The notes below the pieces were generated by a model. That model had not been told where the DNA came from and ran no database searches. It saw only the letters and a list, made by a program, of their open reading frames with translations. DNA of 64,000 nt from Gymnorhina tibicen (taxonomy: Eukaryota; Chordata; Aves; Passeriformes; Artamidae), in assembly GCA_013399875.1 (NCBI GenBank), contig VXAZ01005694.1, positions 853,331-917,330 on the forward strand, given 5' to 3'. The translations under genes were made by a program, and so were the position numbers. Shown piece by piece: positions 13,427 to 27,016 of this stretch; the stretch's first letter is position 1, and every line of letters begins with the position of its first letter.

Positions 13427-16400
13427 CCTTTAAGTAAAAAAAAAAAAAAAAGAAAATTTAAAAATTAAAAGTCAAGTGCTACTAGACAGCTCCAATTAAG
13501 AAATAACCAGATCTGGTTATTTACCAGAAGGACTGATTCTGTTTAAGGCTAAGTCACACTTAACACCAGCATAAGCAGTACAACACACAGATCTACAGAT
13601 GCAGGAGGCCAGGCCAGAGGTATGGAACAGAAACAGAAAGGAGACAGCATGGAATCACTCTGACAAGACACACAGTTCTACTGTCTCTTACTGTCTCTTT
13701 TTTTCAAGTTGCAGGGACACTGAGGGGAGCAGGGTATATGAAACCGAGACAATGATGAAAATGGATTTGAGCAGCAAGCCAGCCCAGACAAGAGCTGCTG
13801 TGCCACAAGCAGCCACACTTCGGTTCAGGCGTAACCACAAACCTGCAACTTGGTACCTGAATTGGAGCTAAAAACAAGGCATTGCTGTTATAGCCTGATT
13901 AAAACACTGGAAACGTTACAGAAAACTTAATTTCTGAGACTCGGGCACGTGACATGTAACAACACATCTCCTCCACTTTCTCCCTTGTGTCTCAGTCTTG
14001 CATTTCCACCAGATAGCCAAAATAGCCAAAGCTGCAGAGTTCTTCAAACTTGGATTTAATCCTCTCTTTTGACGTCTAACATAGAAACTGAGCGAAATGT
14101 GTGCACTTCAGAATACTGGGCAACAGGATAGGAGACACAAAACCCGAAAAGAATCTCTTGATTCTCCAACACTTTAGCGTCACTTCAAAGTCCAAGAGGT
14201 AAAAAGTACTAGCAAGAAAAAAAAAAACCACTAAAATACAAAAGCTGGCAACAGAAGCTTTCATGCATTATATAAATGGCATAATAAGCAGCCACAGTAA
14301 TTATAGGCCCTGAAATGTACAGAAAAAAATATTTTCAGGTATCTGCCCTGCATTATGAAACGATAACTTATCTTCTTAAAACCCAGATTGAATGCAAAGA
14401 AGTCAGATCTTTACAGCTGCTGCTGATTATTCTAAGTGTTAATGTCCAATGTCCCCTTAGTGCTAACCTATGTGCTCACAAGCTTATTGTTACAGATTGT
14501 ACAGAACAAAACTCAAGTGTATTTAACTATAGGCCTGAGGAATAGGGGAAAAAAAAATCATTAGACAGAAAAGAAGCTGCCCATGTCTTTTATCTACCCT
14601 GACCTATGCAACAATTAAAAGTCTTGTCTAGTGTCAAATTTTACGAGCAGAAAAAGCTTCTCTACCTTCTGATTTGGGCATTTCCACAGTTCACCTCGGA
14701 CATCCGCAATGCCTGCATGGGAGGATGTTCATGTGGGGGGAGGAGATTTTGTTTTAAGCACAGTGGGTCAGCACAGAATATAGGAAAGTTACAGCTGTTT
14801 TAGAGGGAAAAAAAGAAGAAGAAAAAAAATACCCAAACAAACCACTTCACTGAGCTATCAGTATCCTGATGGTATCAGCTGAACTCACTGTGTCTGATCA
14901 ACCCAAGCCCCCACAGGACATGTGCTGAAATAAGGAGTGTAAGAAAGGCCAGGTGAGGCTGACTGGAGCCATTAAGGCTAATTTGCACCCACAGGGTCCT
15001 GGCCTAAATAGTTCTAATTACCATTTCTCCCCACATTTGGCTTATCTTAAGATTTTTGCCTCGTCTTTCTGCAATGAAAAATCTGCCCTGCACTCAGCAG
15101 TGAAATCCCTGTGTTGTCCTGACCCAGGAGTTTACTTCAGTGTCACAGTTTGAAAGGAACACATTTCCACTTCTGCTGCAGGGAAAAACGCATATAATAC
15201 AAGTCACTTTTACAGTCCTGGTGACTCATAGCAAAGGGACTGCAAATGATGCACAAGCTGAGGTAATTTGGGTGTTCAAAGCCACAGCAACCAAACGAAA
15301 GGAAAACGATGCCCACTGGAGACCCAGGCAAGTGATTCATGTTTAGAAACATTCAGCATTTCAAGTAAATTTGAGCCAAAAAGTAGCTAATTTCTCAGGT
15401 GTTGGCAGAAGCGCAGAGACAGAAGGAGAACGTGAATGTGCCAGAAAAGAGAAGTCACTGGCTGCTTTGAGCAGAAGGACAAGACAGGGCTTTGACTGCC
15501 CCAGACTCAAGTTCTCCAAGTATGGAGCTGTCACAGGCTCATAACGTGCCCATCTCCCTGCTGTTATGTTTTTCAAATTTGTGTACGGCAGAGCTCCTGC
15601 CCTTAACCGCTTAAAATGGGGAAGAAGATCACAACAGCAACAGGAAAAAAGAGGGGAACAAAACCCAACGAACGAACAAACAAAATACCCCAAAGCAGTG
15701 TATGCAGTTCTGGCCCTGCTGCTTTTAATTAAACCAGGGGGAAAGCGTTACACAGATTTTCACCGTGGGTAGAAACAGAAGACTGACTCCACGATCAGAG
15801 CATCAGTTTGATGCCACGCAATACATCCTTCCTTTGAACTGTGCTTGTCTGTAAAGCTAAAAGAAGCAGCGAGTCCAGGGCAGCAAAGGTGAAGCGAATG
15901 GGACTGCAGAGGAGATGAATGCAAGCAGCAGCGGAAGGAAGGTGAGAGGAGCTGCACAGTAACCCCGGGGGAGTGTAACGAAGGGCTGCCATGGTAAGAA
16001 AGCCATGCAGCTCACAGGAGCTGACTGCAAGTGCAGGCAAGAGACAGCCTAATTCTAAAGGTATCTCATCCAGCCAGCTGAAAAGCTCTCCGTGTCCAGC
16101 TCAGATGCCCCATTGTGAAATCCTCTACACACAAACGTCCTTGGGCTGGAAAGTCCTTTTCAGTTGTATCTGAGGCAGCTTTCAGAAAACCTACTCCCAG
16201 CACTGAAGGCAAGGATCTCATGGGACATAAAACAACAAGGAAGAGCCACACACAGCTGTGGGACCAGCCACTGCCTACAGGCAGTACCCCACATGGCCAT
16301 CAGATTGCAGTCTGGTGTTTAGATGAAATTATCAAGACCACAAGACAAAGAAATGTTCTGTACCTAGCCATTAGCAAACTAGGCTAATACTTCATTCAGC

Positions 16401-17340
16401 CCTAGGTACAGTTTCCTCAGAGCAACTGCAGTCTGCACCTCCCACAGAATGCTGTTACTTAATGGAAAGCACAGATAACAAATCATCCTGTTTACTTTGC
16501 TTGTAATCTTCGCAACAGTATGTAATTAAGAGCATTAAGTAAAAGAAAAAACCAGCAGGAAAACACGATGCTGTAATAACAGAGTGGAAGTAGCCTGTTT
16601 TAAGTGGCAAGGAAAAGGTTTGTGTTCCTAGACCAACATCCCTATTCCCAAAGATCGTATAAAGTAAACCCTTCCCTGAAATTAAATTTGAGTATTTTTG
16701 AGGGGGACTCTCCTGTGTAAAAGGAAAATGCTTTGAGTGGAAACTATAGGCAGAGCTGTAGTTATCATGGATCTAAAGGTCAAGAAAGACTCTTACAGAC
16801 TTCAGATAGACAAGAATAATTTTCTTCCTCATCTTCCTTATCCACCTACCTCACCAATAGTCATCACCTCTGCAAATAGCTGACAGTTGTGTGGGGTAGT
16901 ACAACACAGGTTGCCATCATCAGAAATGAAAATGCACAGATTTTTTTCTGCTTTCTGTGGATCTGATTGCGGACTGTAAAGATTTAGATGAGAGGGAAAA
17001 AAAACCAATCACATGGTGGCACAAATTATGAGTTCTTACAGGAGTGCTGGAGAAACTTCTCATGATTTTCAATAGAGAGATGTCAGCATTAGAGAAACTA
17101 TTCTGAAGCTGACCATTGCAAGGAAGACTAAATAAATATTACAAGACTACTTTATGCCACTGGCTCAAAGAAATATGAATTAGCCAAGAGAGAAGATTTG
17201 TGATTTGTAGTGATGTGGCAAGGATTTAGAAACACTAAATCCACCAGAATTATGGGAAAAGAAGAGAAGAAACAGCAGTTTCAAAAGTTTCCATAAATTA
17301 AAAATCAAAAGTCTTCCTTTGTGTGTATGTGTCCATGTGA
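13427..17340. other. Intergenic stretch, nothing recognised
   Basis: No supported gene or repeat larger than short homopolymer runs. The reading frames are short and of random appearance. Confidence 0.45.
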
Positions 17341-17490
17341 CTATGAGTAGGAGTCAACTAACAAGGCTATAAAAGTCAGTGAAATGGCAAATGTAATAAT
17401 GCATTCTACAGCCAAGTACAACAGCAGAATAACAAGCACAGCTGCGATGGTGTGGCCGGTACTCCAGAACCACATTAAAAGGGGCTCCAT
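17341..17490 (-). CDS. Candidate small membrane protein ORF (49 aa), function unknown
   Basis: Read on the minus strand from the ATG at 17490, which has a good initiation context (GACATGG), to a TAG at 17341. The peptide begins MEPLLMWFWSTGHTIAAVLV and continues with an almost unbroken hydrophobic stretch (about residues 13-45), ending in the polar tail VDSYS. That is the look of a single long transmembrane helix or a tight hairpin, as in vertebrate micropeptides of the sarcolipin/myoregulin size class, but I see no sequence match to any of them. An upstream in-frame ATG would add 11 residues. A consensus splice donor (CAG/GTATGT) lies just upstream on the same strand, so the ORF could instead sit in an intron. 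No neighbouring gene supports it, and chance is a real alternative. Confidence 0.2.
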   Translation of the reverse strand: MEPLLMWFWSTGHTIAAVLVILLLYLAVECIITFAISLTFIALLVDSYS

Positions 17491-17954
17491 GTCCAAAATG
17501 ACACACCAGTCTCTGGCTAACATACCTGACTGTGTGGACGTCTTCCAGCACGTGCAGCTTGGAGGCAGTCAACTATTTAATCTCAGCACAGTTTCCCGTC
17601 ATCCTAGTCAAAGCAGCAATCTGTTTTGTTTGCAAATCAGCAGCAGGGAAACAGCGAATTCCACCCATAAACCCAACAAGTGTGAAATAAAAGAGGCAGT
17701 GTAACGAAGCTTTAGTGAAACTGCATCCAGCATTCGGGGACACTAATTATTTATGGAAAAGATAGAGGAGCTTCTCCTCAAGAAGTCAGCAAAACAGCAT
17801 TTGTAACGCTCTGATAAAACACGAAGAACCGTGTAATCTTCTTTCAGCCTGCTGGAGTGTAAAAGAGCAACATTTTTGAAAGTCATTAGAATTTCAGAAG
17901 TTGATAGCAAAGAGACTTGTAAGTGATTTTTTTTTTTTTCCCCATTGGTGTAAG

Positions 17955-18197
17955 ATGTCAATAGCAAAATGGAAGTTTTATGAAGTTTCTGTCTCCACTG
18001 CCAAGACGGGATCATACAAGGTAAAAACATCAGAGAGTTTTGTAATGCCAGCCTACAGCAGCAGCTCAGTAGAGACAAGTTCTTCTCAGCCCTACCAGAA
18101 CACACAGCTGAGATCTCCCATTCAGGTGGATCTTGTGACTGCCAGGGAGATCAGCAAGACACTGAGAAAATCTAAATATTCAGATGATTTGCAGTAG
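17955..18197 (+). CDS. Candidate 80-codon ORF, unrecognised
   Basis: The ORF starts at an ATG directly after a long pyrimidine tract ending in AG (an acceptor-like context) and runs 80 codons to a TAG. The predicted peptide starts MSIAKWKFYEVSVSTAKTGS and is hydrophilic and Ser/Thr-rich, ending in a Lys/Asp-rich tail. I recognise no domain. It may be a fragment of an old repeat, an exon of an unknown transcript, or chance. Confidence 0.12.
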   Translation: MSIAKWKFYEVSVSTAKTGSYKVKTSESFVMPAYSSSSVETSSSQPYQNTQLRSPIQVDLVTAREISKTLRKSKYSDDLQ

Positions 18198-20611
18198 ATA
18201 TGTTCTGCTTATTCCTTATGTTTCGGTATTTTGGTTTTCGGTATTTTTCCCTTGAGCTGCACAGGAAGTGGCCAAGCAAATGGCTTCTTTTTCACACAGT
18301 ATTTAACTCTGGAATTCCTAGAGTGAAAGGGGGAAAGATGACTGCTCTTTTAATAGCAGAAATCTATTTTTAAGATGAAGTGAATGTTCAAAACACAACA
18401 GCCATGAACTTCTGTTATTCAGAGAGGACATGAAGTGCCTGCACAGGTATTGCAAGTTGCCTTCAATAGCTCAAGTTTTCTTACTGGTTTTTAAGAAAAC
18501 ATCTCAGTGGGTACCAGTAGTACCTCTGCTGGGGGAAAAAAAAGTCAAACTGCGTGACACTTAGAGATAAACATGCCAAATGTCCTCAGTTAAAGGCACT
18601 ACAAAGGGTTCATCTTCATGAAGAGATAAAATACGTTTCATTCTAGAAAGCTAATTCTGTGTAAAAATTCAGTGAAAATTAAAGCCCTATGTTGTTTTTA
18701 TGTGAGCTATTTAGTGAGGATAACATCTATAAAGGATGTGAGAATTTATCCTGACTCTGACTGAAGTGAAAACTACCATCTGCTCTGCATTAGGATCCTA
18801 CCACCCAGTCTTTCTGAAGTTACTTTTTTTCATTAGCAAATCCAGCGCCAAAGGATTTTTCTCTCTCCCTGCTCTAATCCAGTTTACTTCCTCTCTGTCA
18901 AATCTGTCAAACAGTGAATGGTTGGTACATTTCAGTGCATATTTTAGTTCAGCTGCTCATGGCAACTGAACTGACACCTACCCACTTTTGGGCTACTCCC
19001 TTTTTTGAAAGAGCTGCTGAAAAAAAACCCCCAAAAATTTAATTTGTTCAAAAGCTGTCCTCACATCAACTTTAAATTAGTAGCTCTTCCTCCCTCCCTG
19101 GCATCAATTGCTCAACTGGTTTTGTTTCTCTTTGGATTTTTTTTTCAAAAAGAAAGGCTCCTTTGGTAAAACAAGCCATGCTTCCCCATGTCTTCTCCAG
19201 TTTAATTCCACTTGGACTCCACCTTTCTGAACACAGGTGACTGTGTACGTAGTGTTTCAGATAAGGACTTGCAGCACTTTGTAAAGGTATTATAATCCCT
19301 CAAACTTTAACGAAAATACCACACCCGCCACATCACAGCTTTTATTTAAAGCCAAAATGTATCAGTGAGCATAGACCATACAGCAAAACTCTAATGAGAG
19401 GCTTCCAAATTAGCAGAGACTTGAGACAGTGAAGCTCAAAATTCTTCTTTAGAAGCACTTGTACATTTAGGGAAAAGGAACTGAAGCCTGATCTAATCTT
19501 TTTTTTTTTTTTTTAAGAGGGCTCATTCCCTTCCAAGTTTTCCTAGGGAAAAGTCAGCCTGCCCCAGGGGGTTGGCACATCACGGACACCAGCACAGGCG
19601 CTGTGACACAGCTCAGGAAGGACAGGTTTCTGTGCCTTAAGAGGTGTGAGGCAGAGAGAGAATCCCGAAGGACCAGATTGCCACAGCACTGGGCTGGTTT
19701 GAACCATCTTGGATGCTACAGTCAAAAAGTGAGGGAAACTTCTGGGCACACTCAAGGCAGTGGAAACATTTGCCCTGATTTTCACAGGGTTTCAATCAGG
19801 CCCGGGGAAAAGTAAAACTCAGCCTCAGATAAGCCTTACAACAAATGCGATGCAGGTGCTCAGGAGCTGTCGTGTTTCAGCTTCAGATACCTGTGAATCT
19901 GTTTTTCAGTAAGTATTTCAGAGAACGTCTGGATTCTGAAGCTGAACAAAAATGAAAGTTTTGAAAAATATTATTGTAGCTCTGATGAGAAAGCCCTCTA
20001 AGTCCTTTCTTTTATTTTGTGAAGATTTGAGTATCCTGATATTATTAAAGTTCACAGGCTTGTTGTGTGTAAGAAACACCTTACAAGGATTTCAGGTCCT
20101 CTTTATAAGGAGTTATTAGTTCACTTAAAAAGACAGCCAGAAAAGCATTCTGTATTTAGAAAAGACAAAATCTTCCTTTCTCTCCCTCCCTGTCTGTCTC
20201 CAAAAATAAATCAGGAATTTGGTTCTCCTCTACACTCGGCTGTTATCTGCAGAAGTAATCGTAACATTTCAATTTAAGACGATGCCTTCTTGAGTGAGAA
20301 TTTGACAAAAGCTCTAATCTGTATTTGCAAAGAAATGCAAAAAAGAAAATGCCTGAATGACTGGCATCAAAACAGCAAAAAATGTTATCAAAAAATGTTT
20401 AATTTTATCCCATGCGTGTTGAATTCCCAAACCACACTGGGGAACACACTCACCTCTGCTTAGTCAGGTCATTGTGGTAATCTTATCCCAGATTTAACTG
20501 GCAGCTCATGCTGGGGATGACTCGATGTACCTAATCTGAAGCCGACGAAAGGATTTCAGGTTCTTAGGGCTTTTGATGCAATTTTTTTCACAAACACTAA
20601 AAGCTATTTAC
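18198..20611. other. Intergenic stretch, nothing recognised
   Basis: No supported gene. It holds a poly(T) run at about 19499-19514 and generally AT-rich sequence. Confidence 0.45.
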
Positions 20612-20677
20612 AAAAAGAAAAAAAAAAAAAAAGAGAGAAAAAAAGAAAAAAGAGAGGAGAGGAAGAAAAAAAAAAGG
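20612..20677. repeat. Purine-only (A/G) low-complexity tract
   Basis: About 65 bases consisting almost only of A with interspersed G (AAAG, GAGAGG units). The length and composition could reflect the tail of an old retrotransposed copy or simple-sequence expansion. Confidence 0.8.
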
Positions 20678-20768
20678 AATTAGTTTAACAATCCACACTG
20701 CTACAAGCCTGTAGGCTAGAGCTGCCATTAAGAACTCAGGGCTCCAGTGGCAGCAGCACCTGCCTTAC

Positions 20769-20940
20769 CATAAAGTTGTCCTTCCCCATCTATGAAAACA
20801 TCCTTTCCCTTCACAAACACGAGTACACGTGAAACACGGCCTGCATTTTCAACCAGTAGATTCACTGCAGCAACAGCACTTGAAGTACTAGAAACCTTCC
20901 AGGTTTTATACGTAATTTCTCGCAATAAGAGATTTGTTGC
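20769..20940 (-). CDS. Possible orphan exon ending at a strong splice donor
   Basis: On the minus strand a frame opens after a TAA just upstream of 20940 and reads through to a consensus donor (CTTTATG/GTAAGG) at 20769, so it could be an internal exon with the acceptor at one of the AG dinucleotides near 20920-20935. The translation contains VNLLVENAGRVSRVLVFVKG followed by an acidic FIDGEGQLYG end. The alternating beta-strand-like pattern is protein-like. There is no ATG in the frame. I recognise no family; the resemblance of LLVENAGRV to the LLVENxGRV stretch of beta-galactosidase-type proteins is short and may be accidental. Confidence 0.15.
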
Positions 20941-23900
20941 TTAATTAAGTCCTTTGGAGGCAGCGTGCTTGGAAGAGGTTGCAAATTAAGACCTTTCTTT
21001 TCCTCTGCCTTTCTTCAGATCTAGTTTTTATTTTAAAATTCTTATTTATCCCTGTAACTAGTTCCACTTCTGACGGATGTCAAATTGACAATTTCATATG
21101 AACCTCTATCAGTTTCTTTAGTAAAGTGAGCTTTTAATAGAAAAATGGAAGAATCAAAGACATCAGCAAAAAGGACTAAAATTAATGGGTTTTTTGGTCT
21201 CTTAGCAAAACTCTCTGTCAATTCTCATGCCCTAGGATACATGGAAAATAAAATTAACACTGCAGCCAGACTTCTAGAAGTGTCAGCTGATAATAAAGGA
21301 CACAATGATAATATTTGGAAACAATGAATTGTCCTGTGTACAGAGAATATTACCCGAGGGTGAAGATAATCCCTTTGGTTTCAGTCTTACAACTCCGAGC
21401 TTAATAAAATATTAGTTACTGCACTGTCGAAATAATTGCAAATTAAACTTCTCCACTCAGGCCAGGCTGGCCTTAAAATACTGCCCTGGGGCTGCATCCA
21501 GCTCAGGCCTCAGCATCCCATGGCCTCCCACACCCAGCTGGCAGGTCCGTGCCAGGCGTCTGGGTGGCACCCCTCCCTTGCCACCAGCCATCCCTGCCAC
21601 CCACGCTTGGGGCACGAAGCCAAGGAACCCCCGGCCGCTCAGGGAGGTGGTTCTCCCACATCCCAGCATGCAAATAAACCTAAAGGCACTGTTCCGTCAT
21701 CCGTCAGGTGTTGCTTTGTCTAAGCTGTACCAGAGGCTCTCTCCTGCACTCCCCTGGATCTGTGATTAATTAACAGGGAAGCCTGCAAAATAATTCCCTG
21801 ATCCTGAGGCCTCTATCACCAAATGTCCATGGATTGCAAGGAGCTCCATCATCAGTGTTTCCTCTGCCAGGCTGCCTGCACGGCACGCCCTTGCGAGGAA
21901 ATGGACATTATCACAGCCAGGAGCCCTCAGCTTTCCCACCCACGGAAGGGCCACCCTGCTGCACCAAGAGCAGGCAGCTACTCGCTCATCTCTCTCTAAA
22001 TTATTAAAATATAAATATCACTGGTTCATAATGGAGCTGCAGATGGGTACATAATAGGCCCCAAGCCCTTAAGTCTTTCATTTGTGAAGAGCAGCACTTC
22101 TCTCCCCTACCAAATTATATAATGATGCAGTGTTCTTCCTTGCAGGTCTAAATCTTGCAATTCTTGGAATCAAAGAACATAACAAGATTACCATTATGAT
22201 GTTAATACAGCTACTGCAGCATTATCCTAATAATATCTTCAAATCAAACAACTTATTTACAATTAATCATTTTCATCTTAGAAAAACTGCATGCTCAGAC
22301 TTTAAATCAGAGTTATTAAAAATCTCCAGATACAAATTACACTATCTAAGCAACTGGTTTTGAAACTCCTGACCAAAAGGCTTGCACTGGGTAGGTACCA
22401 GAGGCAAGATGAAATTTTCCTACTGTTTTTCAGCAGGATGAGGACAAGCCTCAAGGAGGTTTTTCTGTTCTCTCCAGTATCACCATCATCTGCAGCCACA
22501 GAGAACGTGAGGATCTGTGCTGGGCCTTGGCACAAGCACAACTTTACCTCTTGGCATCCAGGTTGATTTTTTTTTTCCCCCTCCATCAACCCAAAGATGA
22601 GATATAAGCAGGTCACTGCAAAAGAAGTTTTTGTTACAGCCAGGAAACGAATGAGACTTGCTTAAAAAGAACCCCACAGAAGCCTCTCTCTGACCAAATA
22701 CAGAGACCTAAATTTAAGTGCCCGCTCATTCCTACACGAAGGCTTATCACGTAAATCCCACCAATCTGAAAGGCTGCTGTACCTCCAAGAGTGTTGTAAC
22801 CCAGCCCTTTCACAGCTGGTATGAAGACAGCTGTGAATTAAAAACAAACAAACAAAGCAAAACAAAACCAAACACAAATGAACAAAAACTGGAAAAAAAA
22901 AATAAATCCTTGTTATGAAACATGGAAAGTTAGACAAGTTAGACAAGTTTTACCACCACGCACTTAAAACTTTCTCACCCCCTCCTTGACATTGGTATTT
23001 TAAGTGTGAGGGGTTTTTTTCCCAATAATACTGCTCTAATTGAGCGGTAGTTAAGCATTTGTTTTGATTTGGAGAGCAGAATGGCTTTCTTTGAAAAGCA
23101 GAAGAGCTTTATCCCAGAAACACCTATGCTTTAAAAGCAGTCTTTCCCCTAAACACTGTCTTCACACTTCCTCACACGGAAGACCTCTGCCTAAATCAGT
23201 GAAAATAAATGAAGTGAAATCATAATAATGTCTCAGATCTTTTATTCTGTTATTCTAGATACTGCTGAAATCATGTGAAAATAAAACACGTAACCAAAGC
23301 CATGTAGTTTGTCATTTACCTCCACTAGTCATTTACCTCACGATGTGAAAGAAACCACTTAAAGCTGGAAGCAAGAACCCCAAGAGAAACAGTTAGCTAG
23401 AAGAAATACCCCGATTAAAATCAAAGAGAAAGCAGAAAAACAGAAATGAAACAGAAAATGAAGAGGAAAACATATTATTAGGGAAAGAGAGAAGATGACA
23501 AGGGACCAAATTGCATTGGCTAGAGAGAATTGCTGAGCACTAGTTTCAGATATCGAAGAATAAAAGACTTCTGCAAACTAAATGGCAACAGCCCTAATTA
23601 CTGCAGTAATAAATGCTTTCATCTCCGTTTTTGTTACAATGAAGTTTCTAGTGAGGATCTTGGTGCCGGTGAAGTGTTTCTGCAAGTTACCAGAGAAGCA
23701 AAATATACAAGGGGAATGAAATAACTCTGCTTCTTCTAAGCAACGTGGAGATTTTGCTCCCTCTGCAGGTCCAGGAAGATAAGAAGAACCTAGAAATACA
23801 CCCATCCTGTAATAAAATACATTTTGTATTCTATTTACCGGTGCTGCCTTTCTGTGGCAATGTCTGTTTTCCCCCTTTCAGACACTGCTGAGTGTTCTCC

Positions 23901-26900
23901 TTCCCAAGCCAAGCCGTATGGGATATTCACTATTCCCTTTACGTTTTGACTCTAGCTCAGAGGACTGGGAACAGGGCACTTACAGTGATCTCGTGCCTTC
24001 TCTAGACAATGTTCTCTTCTTCCCTGCTTGGATATATGAGAAGGAAGGGGTTTTAAATGACCAAAGCCCTCAGCACACGTTGCCTCACCTAAACACGATG
24101 CCCTTGTACTCCACTATCTATTCAGTTAAACAGTCATTTTTCTTCATGTACTGGTTCAGGTTCTTTGTGCTTCTCTGCATGAGACACTTTTGACCAAGCA
24201 CAGACTGGAAAAACAGCAGCAATCACACAATTCCTTGTAGAAACAAGATGATTTCGGGCAAAGCACAGTTTTTCCCAGTGCCACTTAGGGAGAGAGAAAA
24301 AAAAATAAAAAGGAGGAGTCAATTCTTAAAGTTAATATATATCAATTTAATCATGCAATGAAAGTTCACTGAGTAAAAATCATCTAACCTAATACACCAG
24401 CACAAAATATCAATATAAATAGATATAAGAAATTAAATCAATGGACTTTGAAATTTATTTCCTCAAAAGAAAGTAATCCTCTGAAATATGAAAAGAGCAA
24501 AATCTTGACAGCGCCTGAGAAAAAAAAAAAAGAAAAATAAATAACATTGTGTTTGAGATGAAAGTGAGTCTGATGGATTTGGTAAAGCCAGTTGTATATT
24601 ACTGTGCACCCTTATCTGATACAGCTGCTCATGTCCCACTGCAGCAAATATAAACACAGCCAGCAATTGATGATTAAAATTTGTGATGAAAAGACATATT
24701 GGACCAGCCCCAAGTATATTCCAGGGCAAGACTGTGTACTGCTTTTCCTGATGACTTCAACGTGTATTTGAAACAGACAGCTGCTTTCAATTGCTTTTGA
24801 AACCTCCGCTGACGTCAATAAGAAAACAATGTCAGCAAAAGATCGACGATAAAATAAGATGAGCTTTAAGAGCAACTGTGCTTTTGGTTATTTATTTTTA
24901 AAGTACTCTGTTGCTTCCAGCGGGACTCAGATAAAAAACACATTCATGTTTAAGAGTGTGACTTCCCTATTTTTCCTGCCTCTCTCCTTCCTTTCCGGTT
25001 CTCTCGTTTCTCACGTCCGATTTCACACCCTGCACCTCCTACACAGAAGCCGCTCCTAAACTTTCCCCTGGTTTCCCCACCAGTTCCACTTTCCTTCCAA
25101 TTTACTAAAGATCAGCAATAAATTCGTTCCCTTAAAGCACTGTTACCAGCCTTTATAGATTATCAGACTAAGGAAGAACTAAGAAAACTTAGAAGAGAAT
25201 GTGTCCTAGGGGGAAACACTGCAATTTCATTTTCACGATCAAAAGACCTAGAAGTATAATACTTTCTTCTTAAAAGTCCACAGCTGACATCCAGGTAGTG
25301 CTAATATTCTATGGGGGTCACACAAATACATTAGGAAGGCTTGAACATATCTCCAGCTAAAGAAATAGCTTGAAGCTCAAGAACAAATTATGCCAAAATT
25401 GAGGGACAGATGGCAGTACGCCCTGCCCACAAGCCAGGGAAAGGTGGGGCCTGAGATCATCATTCTTTTATGATGTAAAGGGTTTTTCAAGCTTTCTTAT
25501 ACCTCTAACAGTGATAAGAAGGAAAAAATAAACCACTTTTTTTTCTCTTTCTACTTAAGACTTGGTTAAGTTGGCTGTTTTTCCTAAAGCTGTTTAAATT
25601 TACATTCTTTGTAACAGGATTTTTAGTAAAGTCCAGCCTTTTTAATAATTTGATTTTCTGAATAAAAGAGAATAAAATTGCCATTATACCTGCCCTGAAC
25701 TGGCTTCAGCACATGGTTGTCTTCGCTTGCCAAAGGAGGTTGTAAAATTCCACTTGGAAGCTGATCAGCAGAGAGTTACAGAACCCATACACACCAAACA
25801 TAACAAAAACTCTGCTGTAAGATATGAGTCTGTAGATAAATGAGAAAAAAATTTGAACTTTACAGTGTAACGGCATCATAAAAACAAACAACTCTGTTTA
25901 CATAAATGTGGTTGCTTACCGTTTCCACATGTGTGAGTCAGCACAGGCAGCTGGGACAGCCACAAACTCAGAACTAAAACACAAAGAGAACATTTATTTC
26001 CATCACCTCACCGGGGGTGGGGGGGATGCCCCGAGCAGCACCCAGGCAGAGGCACAAGACAAAGAGACAAAGGCACTGTCAAACTCTGTCCGTGCTGGAG
26101 GATCACCGGCCTGCTGTTCACACAGGTTCATCAAGAGTTATTCCCAGCTGCTGGGTCACTGGAGCACATTTACAATGGCCAGTCTTCTGCTTTTAACTCG
26201 CCCCTCCCAACATTTTGTACACCTCCTCCTTGACACGAGTGCACCTATTTTAATAAGGCCTTTAAATAAAAGACTGTGAATTCTCCTGCAGCAGCAATGA
26301 CAACAATGAGCCGCCATCCACCCCATTTGAAAACCAACCGTTCCCAGTTACTAAAGGCAAATATCTTCTCGGGTGGTTTCCTGGACGCCACCCTGCATAT
26401 CTGTTTGTTCATACCCAGAAACAATCGCGTGAGGCTGGGCTGACAGGTACCTGACAACCTCTGTCAACGCTTCAGAGTGAAAAGAGCTGGGCTGCTGCCA
26501 GACCGGCACATTTTCTCATCCATCACAACTTTCCTACGCTCTTCTCCACGAGCAGCCACCCCCGCTTCCTTTGTGTGGCTGATCTCAGGTGATCCAAGCT
26601 GTCAAGGTTCTTATCTGGATCAAAGGTGTTGTCTCAGCTCCTTTTCAAAAAATTGCAATGGAAGAACTCCAAAATTCAGAGGAGGAAAGGAAGAGAGGAA
26701 AGGCCCTAAAAGCAAGGAATAAGCAGCAATCAGACTGCACAACTGCTGAACTGGAGAAAGCCCTCACAGGGTTTAACTTGAGGCTCTTCTGAACACAGTT
26801 AAATACATGCTTATGGATGTGGGAAGTGAGTGTGTTAGGCTGCTTAAAGAGGCACCATCAAAGGTATTAGTGAAAGCAGGTTTTAACACAAATTTGTAAG

Positions 26901-27016
26901 GATATAATTTAACAGAGTTCAGTGGCAAGATTTACTCCACCACTTACTACACAGGTGAAGCATACAAAGGGAAATCGGATTAAAATCAGTTCAGAGTAAT
27001 TTACACGGAGACCAGG
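20941..27016. other. Intergenic stretch, nothing recognised
   Basis: Scattered short frames only. The block 21450-21660 is more GC-rich than its surroundings but shows no coding pattern. Poly(T)/poly(A) runs near 22565 and 24520 are simple-sequence features. Confidence 0.45.
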
